64,000 bases of DNA. Source: Acutalibacter sp. 1XD8-36. Lineage in GTDB: Bacteria > Bacillota > Clostridia > Oscillospirales > Acutalibacteraceae. Made by a program: the position numbers and the translations under genes. The notes under the pieces were generated by a model. That model had not been told where the DNA came from. It did not search any database and saw only the letters and a list, made by a program, of their open reading frames with translations. Every line of letters starts with the position of its first letter. Position 1 is the first letter of the stretch. The stretch is taken from contig NZ_QZDU01000005.1 of assembly GCF_009917525.1 (NCBI RefSeq), positions 1 to 64,000 on the forward strand, in the 5' to 3' direction. Of this stretch, positions 25,542 through 34,305 are shown piece after piece.

Positions 25542-25793
25542 TCTTTTGCGTTGGGCATTGAGGTCACATTGGGGAACACCTTAAATTGGGGAAACATTAA
25601 CATATCCGCGACCATTACGATATACTTGTTCCAGACCACCCCTACCTGAAAATTGTGAACCTGGGAGTCGTGCTTACTATACAAAACACAGGGCATACTG
25701 CAACTTGCAACTGCGGGTTGACAAAAAGCACTTTAATGTTGGTGGCAAATCGTGCTGGTATTTTGTATAATACTCATTAAAGGAGGTGCGGCG
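25542..25793. other. AT-rich intergenic region before the XRE gene
   Basis: Base composition shifts to AT-rich here and stays so to about 26980. A -10-like TATAAT at 25769-25774 with a poor -35 box lies 20 bases before the XRE start. The minus-strand open frame 25460-25696 crosses the terminator and has no family features. Confidence 0.35.
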
Positions 25794-26411
25794 ATGAAAC
25801 TGTCAGAAAAAATTATAGAACTTAGAAAAGCAAATGGCATGACTCAAGAAGAGCTTGCGTCAATATGTAATGTCAGCAGACAGTCCATATCAAAATGGGA
25901 AGCTGACATTGCATTGCCGGAGACGGAAAAGCTGTTGATACTTGGAGAAACCTTCAAGGTGTCTATGGACATCCTGTTAAAGGACGAGCTGACATTAAAT
26001 GAGGTCAAAGATATTTATACCTGCGGAAATAATGCAGTTCAGGAAAAGAAGCAAGAGCTGTATGAAGGGATACTGATTAAAGAAAGCGTAGTAGAGGACA
26101 GTATTATTGACTGTCTCAATATCCACAAAATTGAACTGTGGAATACCGGGGGGAAACCTAAATATTGGACCGCATTGTTTTTTACAAGTGACAAGAGGAA
26201 TTTCCCGGAACTAATCTCAAAAGTCATGCTGTCTGACACTGCTGCAAAGCAGAATTGGTTTGTTGATTTTAAGGCAGGCAATAGGAAATACATTGTATTT
26301 AGAGACAGGATATTGAAATATCAGATTGGGAATCGGAATGAAAAGGAATATGTATGCAATGAGTGCAGAAGGCTAGGCGTTTCTGATAAGCAGATGAACT
26401 GGCCAGAATAG
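25794..26411 (+). CDS. XRE-family regulator with unknown C-terminal domain
   Basis: 205 residues. The helix-turn-helix is at about 5-60 ([20 protein letters not shown]). The remaining 130 residues are an unrecognised domain rich in charged and aromatic residues, perhaps a ligand or partner sensor. The ATG has AAAGGAGGTG upstream. It is 8 bases from the S51 peptidase gene and forms an operon with it. Both genes are clearly AT-richer than the flanking genes, suggesting transfer. Confidence 0.85.
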   Translation: MKLSEKIIELRKANGMTQEELASICNVSRQSISKWEADIALPETEKLLILGETFKVSMDILLKDELTLNEVKDIYTCGNNAVQEKKQELYEGILIKESVVEDSIIDCLNIHKIELWNTGGKPKYWTALFFTSDKRNFPELISKVMLSDTAAKQNWFVDFKAGNRKYIVFRDRILKYQIGNRNEKEYVCNECRRLGVSDKQMNWPE

Positions 26412-26419
26412 GAGGAAAC

Positions 26420-26980
26420 ATGAGAGTATTATTAACATCAGCGGGTTTGGAAACCGAAGAAATCAAAGAGTGCTTTGTGGATATGGCAGGTAAGGATATG
26501 TCCTTAGTAAAGGCCCTGTTTATCCCTACAGCGGCAATAGACGCAGACGCAATAGAAGTTTTGCCAAAGTGTATGAACGACCTGCTAAAATGCGGTATCT
26601 TAAATGAAAATATCCGCGTATATGATTTACATGCTGGAATGGAATTTGAGCAGCTACAGGAATACGACGTTGTATATTTGTGCGGCGGAAATACGCGGTA
26701 TTTGCTTGAAAGAATCAACGATACAAGGTTTAACAAGTCATTGATGGAGTATATCAATAACAATGGACTGGTAATAGGGGTAAGTGCCGGAAGCCTCATT
26801 TTTTCCAATAATTTGAGGGATAATTTGGGTTTGATAGATACAAAATTGGACGTACATTGTATGACAGGGGAAAAAGAAGGGAAATTGGCATACCCACTAA
26901 AAAGCAATGTAAAGCTCACAAATACATGCGCCCTTGTCATACGGAATTTTCCTGACGACATGGAAATAATTGGAGAGTAG
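26420..26980 (+). CDS. Peptidase S51 (dipeptidase E-like) family protein
   Basis: 186 residues with the S51/class-I-glutamine-amidotransferase-like fold. The nucleophile Ser is in GVSAGSLIF and the oxyanion-side glycines are in VVYLCGGNTRYLL. These proteins cleave Asp-X dipeptides (PepE) or related small peptides in the cytoplasm. The length is somewhat short (PepE is about 230), with the C-terminal part trimmed. It is co-transcribed with the XRE regulator. Confidence 0.85.
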   Translation: MRVLLTSAGLETEEIKECFVDMAGKDMSLVKALFIPTAAIDADAIEVLPKCMNDLLKCGILNENIRVYDLHAGMEFEQLQEYDVVYLCGGNTRYLLERINDTRFNKSLMEYINNNGLVIGVSAGSLIFSNNLRDNLGLIDTKLDVHCMTGEKEGKLAYPLKSNVKLTNTCALVIRNFPDDMEIIGE

Positions 26981-27014
26981 AAAACAGATAGCATGTTTCA
27001 GGGATTTAATTAAT

Positions 27015-27968
27015 TTATTTATCTCCCCGGATTTTGATAGGCACATATAAATCCATCTGGTCATATCCCAGCGCCTTCTTAATTTCCTCTGTGGGGTTGA
27101 GCATATGCCCCATGGCCCGATGACCCGGCCTCTCATCCAGCTCAAAGCCGCTGTCCTCTATCCACTTCAAAATCCCCCCGTAGACCCGATTGCCCATATC
27201 ATCGTCCCCATCCACCGACATGGCGGCTGCATACAGCCCTCCTTCAAATTCAATCAGCTCATAGGGAGCTACATCCTCCTCTGTAACGCCGTCCTCCACC
27301 GCCCAAATCCAGGTGGCCTTGTCCTCCTCAAACCAGAGAAAATCCGGGGCACCGTACAGCATCTTTCTGATCAAATGATTGTGGGCCTCCTGCCATTCCT
27401 GGAAGGGCCCCATCACGTTTTCAATGGTATCAGCGCCCGAGGAAAACGCCTTGAAGGGGTTGATTTGGACAATCCGCACCTCCGGGGCCTTTTTGAGCTT
27501 GTTTGAGATATCAAACAGCTGGTTCACTTTAGAGGCGTTCCCCTTGTAGGGGATGTTCTCAATGCGGGTCTCTACCGTGGCGGCTCTTTCGTAGAGCAGT
27601 TTCACATCCGTATCGCTGCTGAAATCCATTTCCCTGATTTGCTCGATAAACTCCAGGATAATGTCCCGCAAATCCCGGAGCAGGGCCACTTCCTCGTTAA
27701 TATCCTCTACCTTTCTCCCCAGGACCTCCAGGACAGTCTCTGAGCCGGTGGCCTGGAAAATCAGTTGGATGTCCTTAATGCCGATGTTAAGCTTGCGTAG
27801 TATCAGTATCTGCTCCAGGCGTTTGAGCGCCTGCCGGTCGTACAGCCTATATGCGTAATCCGCAACCCTTGCACTCTCAATCAATCCCATGTCCTCATAG
27901 TACCGCAGTGTGCGGGCGGGAATGTTATACCGCTCTGTAACCTCTCGAATTTTAATTAAATCTGTCAT
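27015..27968 (-). CDS. MerR-family regulator with GyrI-like effector domain
   Basis: 317 residues. The N-terminal MerR winged helix (KIREVTERYNIPARTLRYYE) and dimer coiled coil (about 80-115) are followed by a GyrI-like/AraC-effector ligand domain (about 165-315, with YGAPDFLWF and the late DMGNRVYGGILKWIEDSGFE). That layout is typical of multidrug- or small-molecule-sensing MerR proteins (BmrR/TipA style). The ATG at 27968 has AAGGG upstream. It stands alone, converging with the S51 gene, and its own promoter has the 19-bp spacer of MerR targets. Confidence 0.9.
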   Translation of the reverse strand: MTDLIKIREVTERYNIPARTLRYYEDMGLIESARVADYAYRLYDRQALKRLEQILILRKLNIGIKDIQLIFQATGSETVLEVLGRKVEDINEEVALLRDLRDIILEFIEQIREMDFSSDTDVKLLYERAATVETRIENIPYKGNASKVNQLFDISNKLKKAPEVRIVQINPFKAFSSGADTIENVMGPFQEWQEAHNHLIRKMLYGAPDFLWFEEDKATWIWAVEDGVTEEDVAPYELIEFEGGLYAAAMSVDGDDDMGNRVYGGILKWIEDSGFELDERPGHRAMGHMLNPTEEIKKALGYDQMDLYVPIKIRGDK

Positions 27969-27983
27969 GTGCAAGCACCCTTT

Positions 27984-27998
27984 CCTTAAGTTTTAAGG
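27984..27998. promoter_or_regulatory. Inverted repeat next to the MerR promoter
   Basis: CCTTAA-GTT-TTAAGG, a perfect 6+3+6 palindrome just downstream of the -10 box (28001-28006). It is a candidate operator or start-site control element. Confidence 0.45.
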
Positions 27999-28000
27999 GT

Positions 28001-28031
28001 ATTATATACGCTTCCCCAACGGCAGAGTCAA
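28001..28031 (-). promoter_or_regulatory. MerR-type promoter with 19-bp spacer
   Basis: On the minus strand TTGACT (28026-28031), 19 bases, TATAAT (28001-28006). Nineteen-base spacing is the hallmark of promoters that MerR proteins activate by twisting DNA, so the gene is probably autoregulated. Confidence 0.7.
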
Positions 28032-28060
28032 GGGGCTTTTGCTTAAAATTCTTTTTCCCT

Positions 28061-28381
28061 TTATGTAATTGCAGAGGCGATTTCTTTTAGAGCGTCCATC
28101 TCCAGTTCTTTGCTTCTTCGCAGTACCACAATTAGCATTTTCCTTTTTTCTCTGGATTCCTCCGCCGTCTCAGGAGCGCTCTCCGACAAACTGTACAGGC
28201 ATTTTTCGCACATGCTTATCATCTCCTCATACTTGGAAATTGCTACTGTAGCGTGTCCGTTCTCCCATTTGCTTACAGCCTGTGGGCTTATGCTTAACCT
28301 AACGGCAAGCTCCTCCTGGGTCAGGCCCATCTTCTTCCTTTGAACCACAATTTCCCTGCCTGCTTTTACGCTGTCAAACAT
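28061..28381 (-). CDS. Small XRE-family DNA-binding protein
   Basis: 106 residues: an XRE helix-turn-helix (KKMGLTQEELAVRLSISPQA, VSKWENGHATVAI) and a charged helical tail (about 65-106). The ATG at 28381 has AAGGAG 7 bases upstream. It has no operon partner. A promoter candidate (TTGTTA, 17 bases, CATACT at 28432-28460) lies upstream. Confidence 0.85.
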   Translation of the reverse strand: MFDSVKAGREIVVQRKKMGLTQEELAVRLSISPQAVSKWENGHATVAISKYEEMISMCEKCLYSLSESAPETAEESREKRKMLIVVLRRSKELEMDALKEIASAIT

Positions 28382-28431
28382 CTCCATTCTCCTTGTCTGA
28401 TTGCTGTGATAGGGTTTTACCCTTCCAGGAT

Positions 28432-28460
28432 AGTATGTAGGGTTTACGGATTATTAACAA
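28432..28460 (-). promoter_or_regulatory. Candidate promoter of the small XRE gene
   Basis: On the minus strand TTGTTA (28455-28460), 17 bases, CATACT (28432-28437), about 50 bases before the start codon. Confidence 0.5.
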
Positions 28461-28551
28461 TATGCCGGGAGTTGAGTATCCCCATGAAAAATCAACCTGT
28501 GGTTTACAAGGGGTAGGATTTTTGGGGAGGTTAAAGTGTCAACGTCTCTGT

Positions 28552-29016
28552 TCAGAAGCCAAATGACTCCGTTAAGTTCATGGCGTATTCCAACTCGTCC
28601 TCGTCCACCACGCCAGTGTGATGGAATCCCATTTTCTCATAAAATGAAATGGCTGACCGATTCTCCCTGTGGCAGGTGAGGACCACCCTGTCAGATGGGC
28701 CGAAGGGCTTGGTGCGGATGTATGAAAGGACCTCTCTCAATGCCGCCTTGCCGTATCCCCGCCCCTGCTGAGCGGCGTCAATCATCATGTGCCAGATGTC
28801 GTATTCCGGCATGTCGTAGTCGTAAATTACCATGACGTAGCCCACCATTTCCTCCCCGGCATATATGCCGAAGGGGACGCATTGGTGGTAGTACACATAT
28901 GCCTGGGCCAAGCTTCGTATGGGATGAGAGACAAATCGCTCTTGCCCTTCCCCCAGATGCAGCCTAAAGGCATCCAAGAAATTTTCCGCATCGATTCTTT
29001 TTAGTGAGATTTTCAT
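28552..29016 (-). CDS. GNAT-family N-acetyltransferase (spermidine acetyltransferase-like)
   Basis: 154 residues of the GNAT fold with the acetyl-CoA loop QGRGYGKAAL and the late NRSAISFYEKMGF. The layout resembles BltD/SpeG-type diamine and spermidine acetyltransferases, but the acceptor cannot be read from sequence. The ATG at 29016 has GGAAGGG upstream. Confidence 0.88.
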   Translation of the reverse strand: MKISLKRIDAENFLDAFRLHLGEGQERFVSHPIRSLAQAYVYYHQCVPFGIYAGEEMVGYVMVIYDYDMPEYDIWHMMIDAAQQGRGYGKAALREVLSYIRTKPFGPSDRVVLTCHRENRSAISFYEKMGFHHTGVVDEDELEYAMNLTESFGF

Positions 29017-29093
29017 TTGCAATACCCTTCCTGTGGGTTAGCTCCACTGTGAATTCTGGCAATCCAATTTATTAGAACTGCGTTATATCAATA

Positions 29094-29122
29094 ATTATAT
29101 CACGGGTAGGCGAAAGCGGCAA
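29094..29122 (-). promoter_or_regulatory. Promoter of the acetyltransferase gene
   Basis: On the minus strand TTGCCG (29117-29122), 17 bases, TATAAT (29094-29099). Confidence 0.6.
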
Positions 29123-29308
29123 GAAGGATTTGCGCTCCCGTTTCCTGCGTTTGTCCGCGAACACGCTGCACTATTCCAATGGCAGTGTTCACGCTATAGT
29201 CTGCACTCTTACTGATAAAGGCAGCATTAACATAAGTAATCTCATCGTACCTAGTATTTCAGCAACGGCTGAACTGCGTTCTCATAAATCTCCGCCTAAT
29301 CTTGTTCC

Positions 29309-30079
29309 TCACTTCTTCGGGCGTTTACCCGCCTGATACTCCCGGGGGCTGCATCCCACATACTTTTTAAAAAGTTTACTGAAATACCGCGGGTTATGTC
29401 CAAAGCCAATCTCCTCAGCTACGGTATAAATCTTGTTATTCTTCTGCGGATCCAACAGCTCTTTCGCCCGCTTTATCCGGCAGCGGTTTAGATAGGTTAG
29501 GAAATTTTCTCCGGTATGGGCGGCAAAAACTTTGCCTACATAGTCCTCGTTACGGAAGACCACTTTATTGGCAATCCATTTTAGATTCAAGCGGCTATCG
29601 CTAAGATTGGCATTTACATATTCTATAATTTCATCTACAAAATGCGGGTTACTCTGGGTGGCGGCATTTTCCGGATTTTCTGCCGCCGTTCCCATCTCAT
29701 ACCTCTTAATATAATTTTCCTGTGCGCTGCGCAGGACCTCGCCCAGTTCCTTTTCACCGCATGGCTTTAGAAGATAATATCGGATACCAAAGCTCATGGC
29801 CCTTTTGGCAAATTCAAACTCGCTGAACCCGGAAAGAATGATAAACTCTGCTTCAACCCCCATATCCTTTGCGCGCCGGACCATTTCAATACCGTCGATT
29901 ACTGGCATTTTCACGTCAGTAATCACAATATCCGGGGGCGATGTCTCCATGAACTGCAGAGCTTCCAGAGCATTCTGACATGTCCCCGCCAACTCAACGC
30001 CATAATTTTCCCACCGAATAGTGCTTGCCATCGCTTCCAGCACGTCCTTTTCGTCGTCTACCAGCAGTAATTTCAGCAT
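29309..30079 (-). CDS. YesN-type response regulator (REC + AraC)
   Basis: 256 residues: a receiver domain (1-120) with phospho-acceptor D55 in DIVITDVKMP and a C-terminal AraC-type pair of helix-turn-helices (about 150-253, ending KLFKKYVGCSPREYQ). It is the output partner of the YesM kinase encoded 37 bases upstream, in the operon of the 33386-37059 importer, and is expected to activate that operon through the direct repeats at 37157-37188. Confidence 0.93.
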   Translation of the reverse strand: MLKLLLVDDEKDVLEAMASTIRWENYGVELAGTCQNALEALQFMETSPPDIVITDVKMPVIDGIEMVRRAKDMGVEAEFIILSGFSEFEFAKRAMSFGIRYYLLKPCGEKELGEVLRSAQENYIKRYEMGTAAENPENAATQSNPHFVDEIIEYVNANLSDSRLNLKWIANKVVFRNEDYVGKVFAAHTGENFLTYLNRCRIKRAKELLDPQKNNKIYTVAEEIGFGHNPRYFSKLFKKYVGCSPREYQAGKRPKK

Positions 30080-30116
30080 GAGCCCCTTCCTTTCCCTGTT
30101 CCGTTATTCCGATACT

Positions 30117-31871
30117 CTATCTCTGCCTATGGGCGAGAGGCCGTTTCTTGCCGCCGCTTTTAGGAAGCAGAAGCTCAACCCGTGTTCCATGTCCGGTGTT
30201 ATATATTTTCATCGTATATTGTTCCCCCAGCAGCAGCGCCAGTCGGCGGCGGATATTGTTAAGGCCGATTCCCCCGCCAGGCTCTTCAAGCTTCTGCAGC
30301 ACCTCGCTGTCAATCCCGGGACCGTTATCCTCCACAAAAAGTTGCAGGCATTTGTCGTGCTCGGCAGCCCCCATGTGAATCACACATGGCTCAAGCATAT
30401 TCTCTAAAGCGTGCTTTATTGAATTTTCCACCAGATTCTGAAGCGCCATCGGCGGGATTGGAACACCATGCCATTTGGGGGGAATGCAGATTTCAACGCT
30501 CAGCCTGTCGCCGTATCTATATTCCTGGATAGAAATATACCGCCGGACAATCTCCAGCTCCTCTGAAAGAGGGACCAGCGCCTCTGTTTTATGCAGGGTA
30601 TACCGCAAAATCTTTCCCAATGCCTCGGTAATCTGAGAGATTTCCTCCTGTTTCCCCATTTTAGCCTTCCAGCTAATAGTCTGCAGAATATTGAACAGAA
30701 AATGCGGGTCAATCTGATTTTGCAGGGATTTGAGCTGGGCTTCCTGAATGGCAATTTTTGTCAGGTAGTTTTCCTCAACCAGCCTGCGCACATCGCGGAC
30801 CATCTTGTCAAAGGAGCTGTTAAGATAGCCCAGCTCATCTCTGCGGCTGTCGCTGCGGTACCGGTCCAATTCTTCATATCGTCCCGCCTGGAAAAGCTGC
30901 ATTTTCATAACCAGCAGGTCAAACTGCTGCACAATTTGAGAAACCAGCTTAGAGCAGAACAATGTGTTTACCAGCATAATCAAAACTGCAACAGTCAGCG
31001 TCAAGGTGTTCATCAGCCGCAGTGAGCTCGCCACAGTATCAAATGGAAGATACATGGCGTATTTCAGACCGAACGATGAGTGGGTTGCGTAGTTGACAAA
31101 ATAATCTTTTTCATCTATGCGGAGAATCCTGTACTCATTTTCTGTGGGCTGATACTCGTACTCCTGTACAGCGTCAGGGGAGCTGCTGAAAATCCTCTCC
31201 CCTTTCTGGGAAAAAATGACAATCTGCGGCTGGTAATTTAAGTTTTCCCGGCTTTTCAGAGCGTCTGCCACTATCTTTTCCAAGTCTACCTGGAGCACAA
31301 GCACGCCTATCGGGCGCAGGCTCATCCCCCGCATATTCGTAATATTTCTGACGTAAAACAGCTCGCCGCCGGTCTGGTGTAATATGGGCTTCCCATAGCT
31401 TTCCAAGACTACCGCCGAAAGCTCGTCAATTATCCCCTGCTCCAGCTTATAGGCGTCTCCGATGCCAAAGCTCTTTCCGTCAACACAGACGGCGGCTAAA
31501 AGTACATATGGCAGCTGTCCGTAATGGTTTAAAAGCAGGTCGTTTAGGGCACGGTATGCCTTGCTGAAGGGGAACACCGGCTCCCTAGCATTAAAATCCA
31601 GCATGGAATCCCCGAGCATTTCCTGCACTGCGTCTCCTGTGACTACATAAGAACTGGTCTTGTCTATTGCAGAAAATTCACTTTCGATAGAGTCAATGCT
31701 CATATTCAGAAACTGGGATGTGTTTCGATAAAGTTCCTTTTCATACTGGTGAAATACGTACATGGAGGTGGAGAGTACAGTCAATACAGAAACAAGCAGG
31801 AGCGAACAGAAAACAATCATGAACTTTGGCTTTAATCTGATATTTGCCGTAAACCGCCGGATTCTATTCAT
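30117..31871 (-). CDS. YesM-type sensor histidine kinase
   Basis: 584 residues: an N-terminal membrane helix (about 15-40), an outside sensor domain of about 250 residues, a second membrane helix near 290, a HAMP region, a His-kinase box (QNQIDPHFLFNILQT, phosphorylated His about 390) and a GHKL ATPase (DNGPGI, GGGIGLNNIRRRL). The ATG at 31871 has GGAGG 8 bases upstream. It probably senses the sugar or sugar-loaded binding protein of the importer in its own operon. Confidence 0.93.
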   Translation of the reverse strand: MNRIRRFTANIRLKPKFMIVFCSLLLVSVLTVLSTSMYVFHQYEKELYRNTSQFLNMSIDSIESEFSAIDKTSSYVVTGDAVQEMLGDSMLDFNAREPVFPFSKAYRALNDLLLNHYGQLPYVLLAAVCVDGKSFGIGDAYKLEQGIIDELSAVVLESYGKPILHQTGGELFYVRNITNMRGMSLRPIGVLVLQVDLEKIVADALKSRENLNYQPQIVIFSQKGERIFSSSPDAVQEYEYQPTENEYRILRIDEKDYFVNYATHSSFGLKYAMYLPFDTVASSLRLMNTLTLTVAVLIMLVNTLFCSKLVSQIVQQFDLLVMKMQLFQAGRYEELDRYRSDSRRDELGYLNSSFDKMVRDVRRLVEENYLTKIAIQEAQLKSLQNQIDPHFLFNILQTISWKAKMGKQEEISQITEALGKILRYTLHKTEALVPLSEELEIVRRYISIQEYRYGDRLSVEICIPPKWHGVPIPPMALQNLVENSIKHALENMLEPCVIHMGAAEHDKCLQLFVEDNGPGIDSEVLQKLEEPGGGIGLNNIRRRLALLLGEQYTMKIYNTGHGTRVELLLPKSGGKKRPLAHRQR

Positions 31872-31921
31872 CTGTAACACCTCCGGAAAGGTGCATATTG
31901 TGCGCAGGCCTGCTCCGCATT

Positions 31922-33352
31922 TTACAGGTCCGTAATACGGAATATCATGCCGGCATTTTGGAACTCGCAGTAATGCTCCGGCCCATTCAAAAACTGCGAC
32001 TCCGGGATTTCCCCAGACAACAGCCTGCCACAGAGAAGTGCCATATCATTTACCACATCCTCAGAAATTGGGAGATAATATGTTGAACTGCCGCTGAGAT
32101 AATCCTCCTGACGGTCCAGGTCACAGCCGTTTTCCTGAATAAAGTGCCCGCCATACCATGCGTAATTTTGCAGAGACGGCAGGTATTTCTGGAAGCGAAG
32201 CAGCTCGTCCCGGTAATGGGAAATCATTTGCCGCCACTGGTCCCTGCCGCAAATCATCAGGGCGATATAGCCAGAGCCGATGGCGTCACCTGTAAAAACG
32301 CACTCATGGGCCCGGTCAATAAACACCACGGAATTTGGCGTATGCCCGCCCAGCTCTACGGCTTCAATAATAACCCCTCCCCCAAGATTGATTTTTGTGC
32401 CGTTACTTAATGGGCATAACTGCTCAAGTTTGGGAGCCGGAGACAGCTTTCTGGCGAAAACCTTTGCCATCTCCGTCCTGTTTTCATCCATTGCTTCAAT
32501 ATCATGCTGATGAAGCCATGTTTTTGAAAAACCTGCCGCGTTTGCCATATGGTCTTCATGGGGATGTGTAACCGCCACTTCCACAGGCAGCGGCGTCAGG
32601 CTCCTCACCAGCGCAGGCAGGTCTCCCTCTCCCATCCCGGTATCAATAAGCAGCGCCTTTTCCGTACCGTATACCAGATAGGCTGAAGATGTAAAATAGT
32701 CGTCTATCCGGAAAACTCCGGGGCGCAGGTAAGTTACTTCAAACATTTTTCTCCGGTTCTGTTCAAACATCCAGGTGGACACCTCATAAGAACTGGAGAA
32801 GGCTGTGTCCCAGATACTTTTCTCCACCGGGACCTCCGTATACCGCACATACTGTGAACCGCAGGAGCGCAATGCCGCCGCAGCATACTTAGGAGAGGCC
32901 GGCAGCCACCGGTCTCCGGGCTGTGTGCTGCCAAAGGCCCATACCGGAGTAAATTTCATGCTGCGGGCCGCGTGAGGGTCTCCCCGCCCGCCAAGAGCTA
33001 CAACAGCGGCAAATCGTCTGGGAAACCTTGCCCCAATGGTCCAGGCGGCGGAGCTGCCGATTAAATATATGCGGCAGCCGTCAATTACTTCAGGCTGTTC
33101 GGCCTCCAGCTCAAACAGAAGGCTTCTAAGGGCTTTTGCCGGCTCCCAGGCATTCAAATCCGCCCCGCCTTCCACCAGCAGCACTGAGCAGGGAAATTTC
33201 TGCTGAAATTCTTCTGACAGGAATACCTGTGGCTTTACCTTTGGCTCTCCAGCGTTTTCTGAGAGAAGTACCAAAAGCGGCTTGGGAGCCCCGGTTTCCT
33301 GCTTCCAGCACCGGCAGTGGATTTCACCTCTGATATAATTCATTTCATTCAT
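31922..33352 (-). CDS. Metallo-beta-lactamase-fold hydrolase fused to a degenerate alpha/beta hydrolase
   Basis: 476 residues in two parts. Residues 1-200 resemble a poly-esterase alpha/beta hydrolase with a nucleophile elbow (LIGSSAAW, Ser101), but the usual catalytic His before W-D-x-A-(F/Y) is replaced (EKSIWDTAF), so this half is probably inactive. Residues 205-476 are a complete metallo-beta-lactamase domain: T-H263-P-H265-E-D267-H268, H337 in GGHTPNS, D356 in FTGDAIG and H403 in WYGGHF. The intact part may be a lactonase, esterase or phosphodiesterase on a sugar derivative. It sits between importer permease and YesM/YesN genes in one operon, and there is no signal peptide. Confidence 0.85.
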   Translation of the reverse strand: MNEMNYIRGEIHCRCWKQETGAPKPLLVLLSENAGEPKVKPQVFLSEEFQQKFPCSVLLVEGGADLNAWEPAKALRSLLFELEAEQPEVIDGCRIYLIGSSAAWTIGARFPRRFAAVVALGGRGDPHAARSMKFTPVWAFGSTQPGDRWLPASPKYAAAALRSCGSQYVRYTEVPVEKSIWDTAFSSSYEVSTWMFEQNRRKMFEVTYLRPGVFRIDDYFTSSAYLVYGTEKALLIDTGMGEGDLPALVRSLTPLPVEVAVTHPHEDHMANAAGFSKTWLHQHDIEAMDENRTEMAKVFARKLSPAPKLEQLCPLSNGTKINLGGGVIIEAVELGGHTPNSVVFIDRAHECVFTGDAIGSGYIALMICGRDQWRQMISHYRDELLRFQKYLPSLQNYAWYGGHFIQENGCDLDRQEDYLSGSSTYYLPISEDVVNDMALLCGRLLSGEIPESQFLNGPEHYCEFQNAGMIFRITDL

Positions 33353-33385
33353 CTTATACTTTCCTCCGTTTTTTATGTTATTCTA

Positions 33386-34291
33386 TCACTCTTTCACCGC
33401 TCCCACAACAATACCGGTCACAAAGTATTTCTGTAGGAACGGATAGATTATCAGAATCGGCACCATTGATACGACCACCTTTGCCGAGTTAAATGTCAGG
33501 CTGGACATAGCAAGCTTTTCCTTTATCTCTTCCGGGGACATGGTCGCCATCTGTGTCGGGTCTAGTGTCGCGGACAGCGACTGGATATAGGTCTGCAGCG
33601 GAAGTTTGGAGAGCGAGTTAATATAGAGCTTGCCGTCGAAGAAGCTGTTCCAATGGGTCACAACGGCAAACAGGGCGATGGTCGCTAAAGAGGCCTTAGA
33701 CAGCGGCACAAAGATATGCCAGAGAATATACCAGGGGCTGGCCCCGTCCACAAAAGCGGCCTCTTCCAGAGCAGCAGGAATATTCTTGAAGAAATTCATC
33801 AGCAGAATCACATTGAATACAGGCACAGCGGTAGGCAGTACCAGGGCCCAAATCGTATCCATCAGCTGCAGCTGCCGTATCACCATGAATGTAGGAACTA
33901 GCCCGCCATTGAACATCATGGTAAACACCACAAACCACATATAAAATTTCTTGCTGCGAAACATCCGTGGGCTCTTAGAAAGCGGATACGCCATCAAAAT
34001 TGAAAGGACCATATTGATTGACCCTCCCAGAATGACCCTAGCCACGGAAATCATAAAGGACTGTCCAAACTGGCGCTCCTCCATCATTGCTTTATAGGAT
34101 GAAAGCGTAAAGTTTACCGGCCAAAAGCTGACACGCCCCAGCGCCGCGCTGGTACGGTCGCTAAAGGAGATTGCTACTGTATTCAGGATAGGCACCAGGC
34201 ATATCAATCCGCAGAATAGCAGGACCGCTGCAATCATTATGTCTGACAGGGTAAGTTTTCTCTTCTTTTTAGGTACGCTAGTTGGTTTCAT
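33386..34291 (-). CDS. LplC-type carbohydrate ABC permease
   Basis: 301 residues, about six membrane helices, and the EAA loop reads ALEEAAFVDGASPWYILW. The C-terminal end FVTGIVVGAVKE is the family-typical tail also seen in the relic at 2796. The ATG at 34291 has GAGGAG upstream. It pairs with the LplB-type permease 14 bases upstream. No ATPase is encoded nearby. Confidence 0.93.
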   Translation of the reverse strand: MKPTSVPKKKRKLTLSDIMIAAVLLFCGLICLVPILNTVAISFSDRTSAALGRVSFWPVNFTLSSYKAMMEERQFGQSFMISVARVILGGSINMVLSILMAYPLSKSPRMFRSKKFYMWFVVFTMMFNGGLVPTFMVIRQLQLMDTIWALVLPTAVPVFNVILLMNFFKNIPAALEEAAFVDGASPWYILWHIFVPLSKASLATIALFAVVTHWNSFFDGKLYINSLSKLPLQTYIQSLSATLDPTQMATMSPEEIKEKLAMSSLTFNSAKVVVSMVPILIIYPFLQKYFVTGIVVGAVKE

Positions 34292-34305
34292 ATATACTCT
34301 CCTCA

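Noticed and set aside
25460-25696. 78-residue minus-strand frame
   Set aside because: It runs through the terminator at 25504-25541 and has no family features.
29023-29308. Gap before the YesN gene
   Set aside because: A 68-residue plus-strand frame (29130-29336) lacks a ribosome site and family motifs; only the acetyltransferase promoter could be supported.
29309-33352. Metallo-beta-lactamase gene as an antibiotic resistance gene
   Set aside because: It lacks a signal peptide, sits in a sugar importer operon and has an esterase-like N-terminal half, so a resistance role is not supported.
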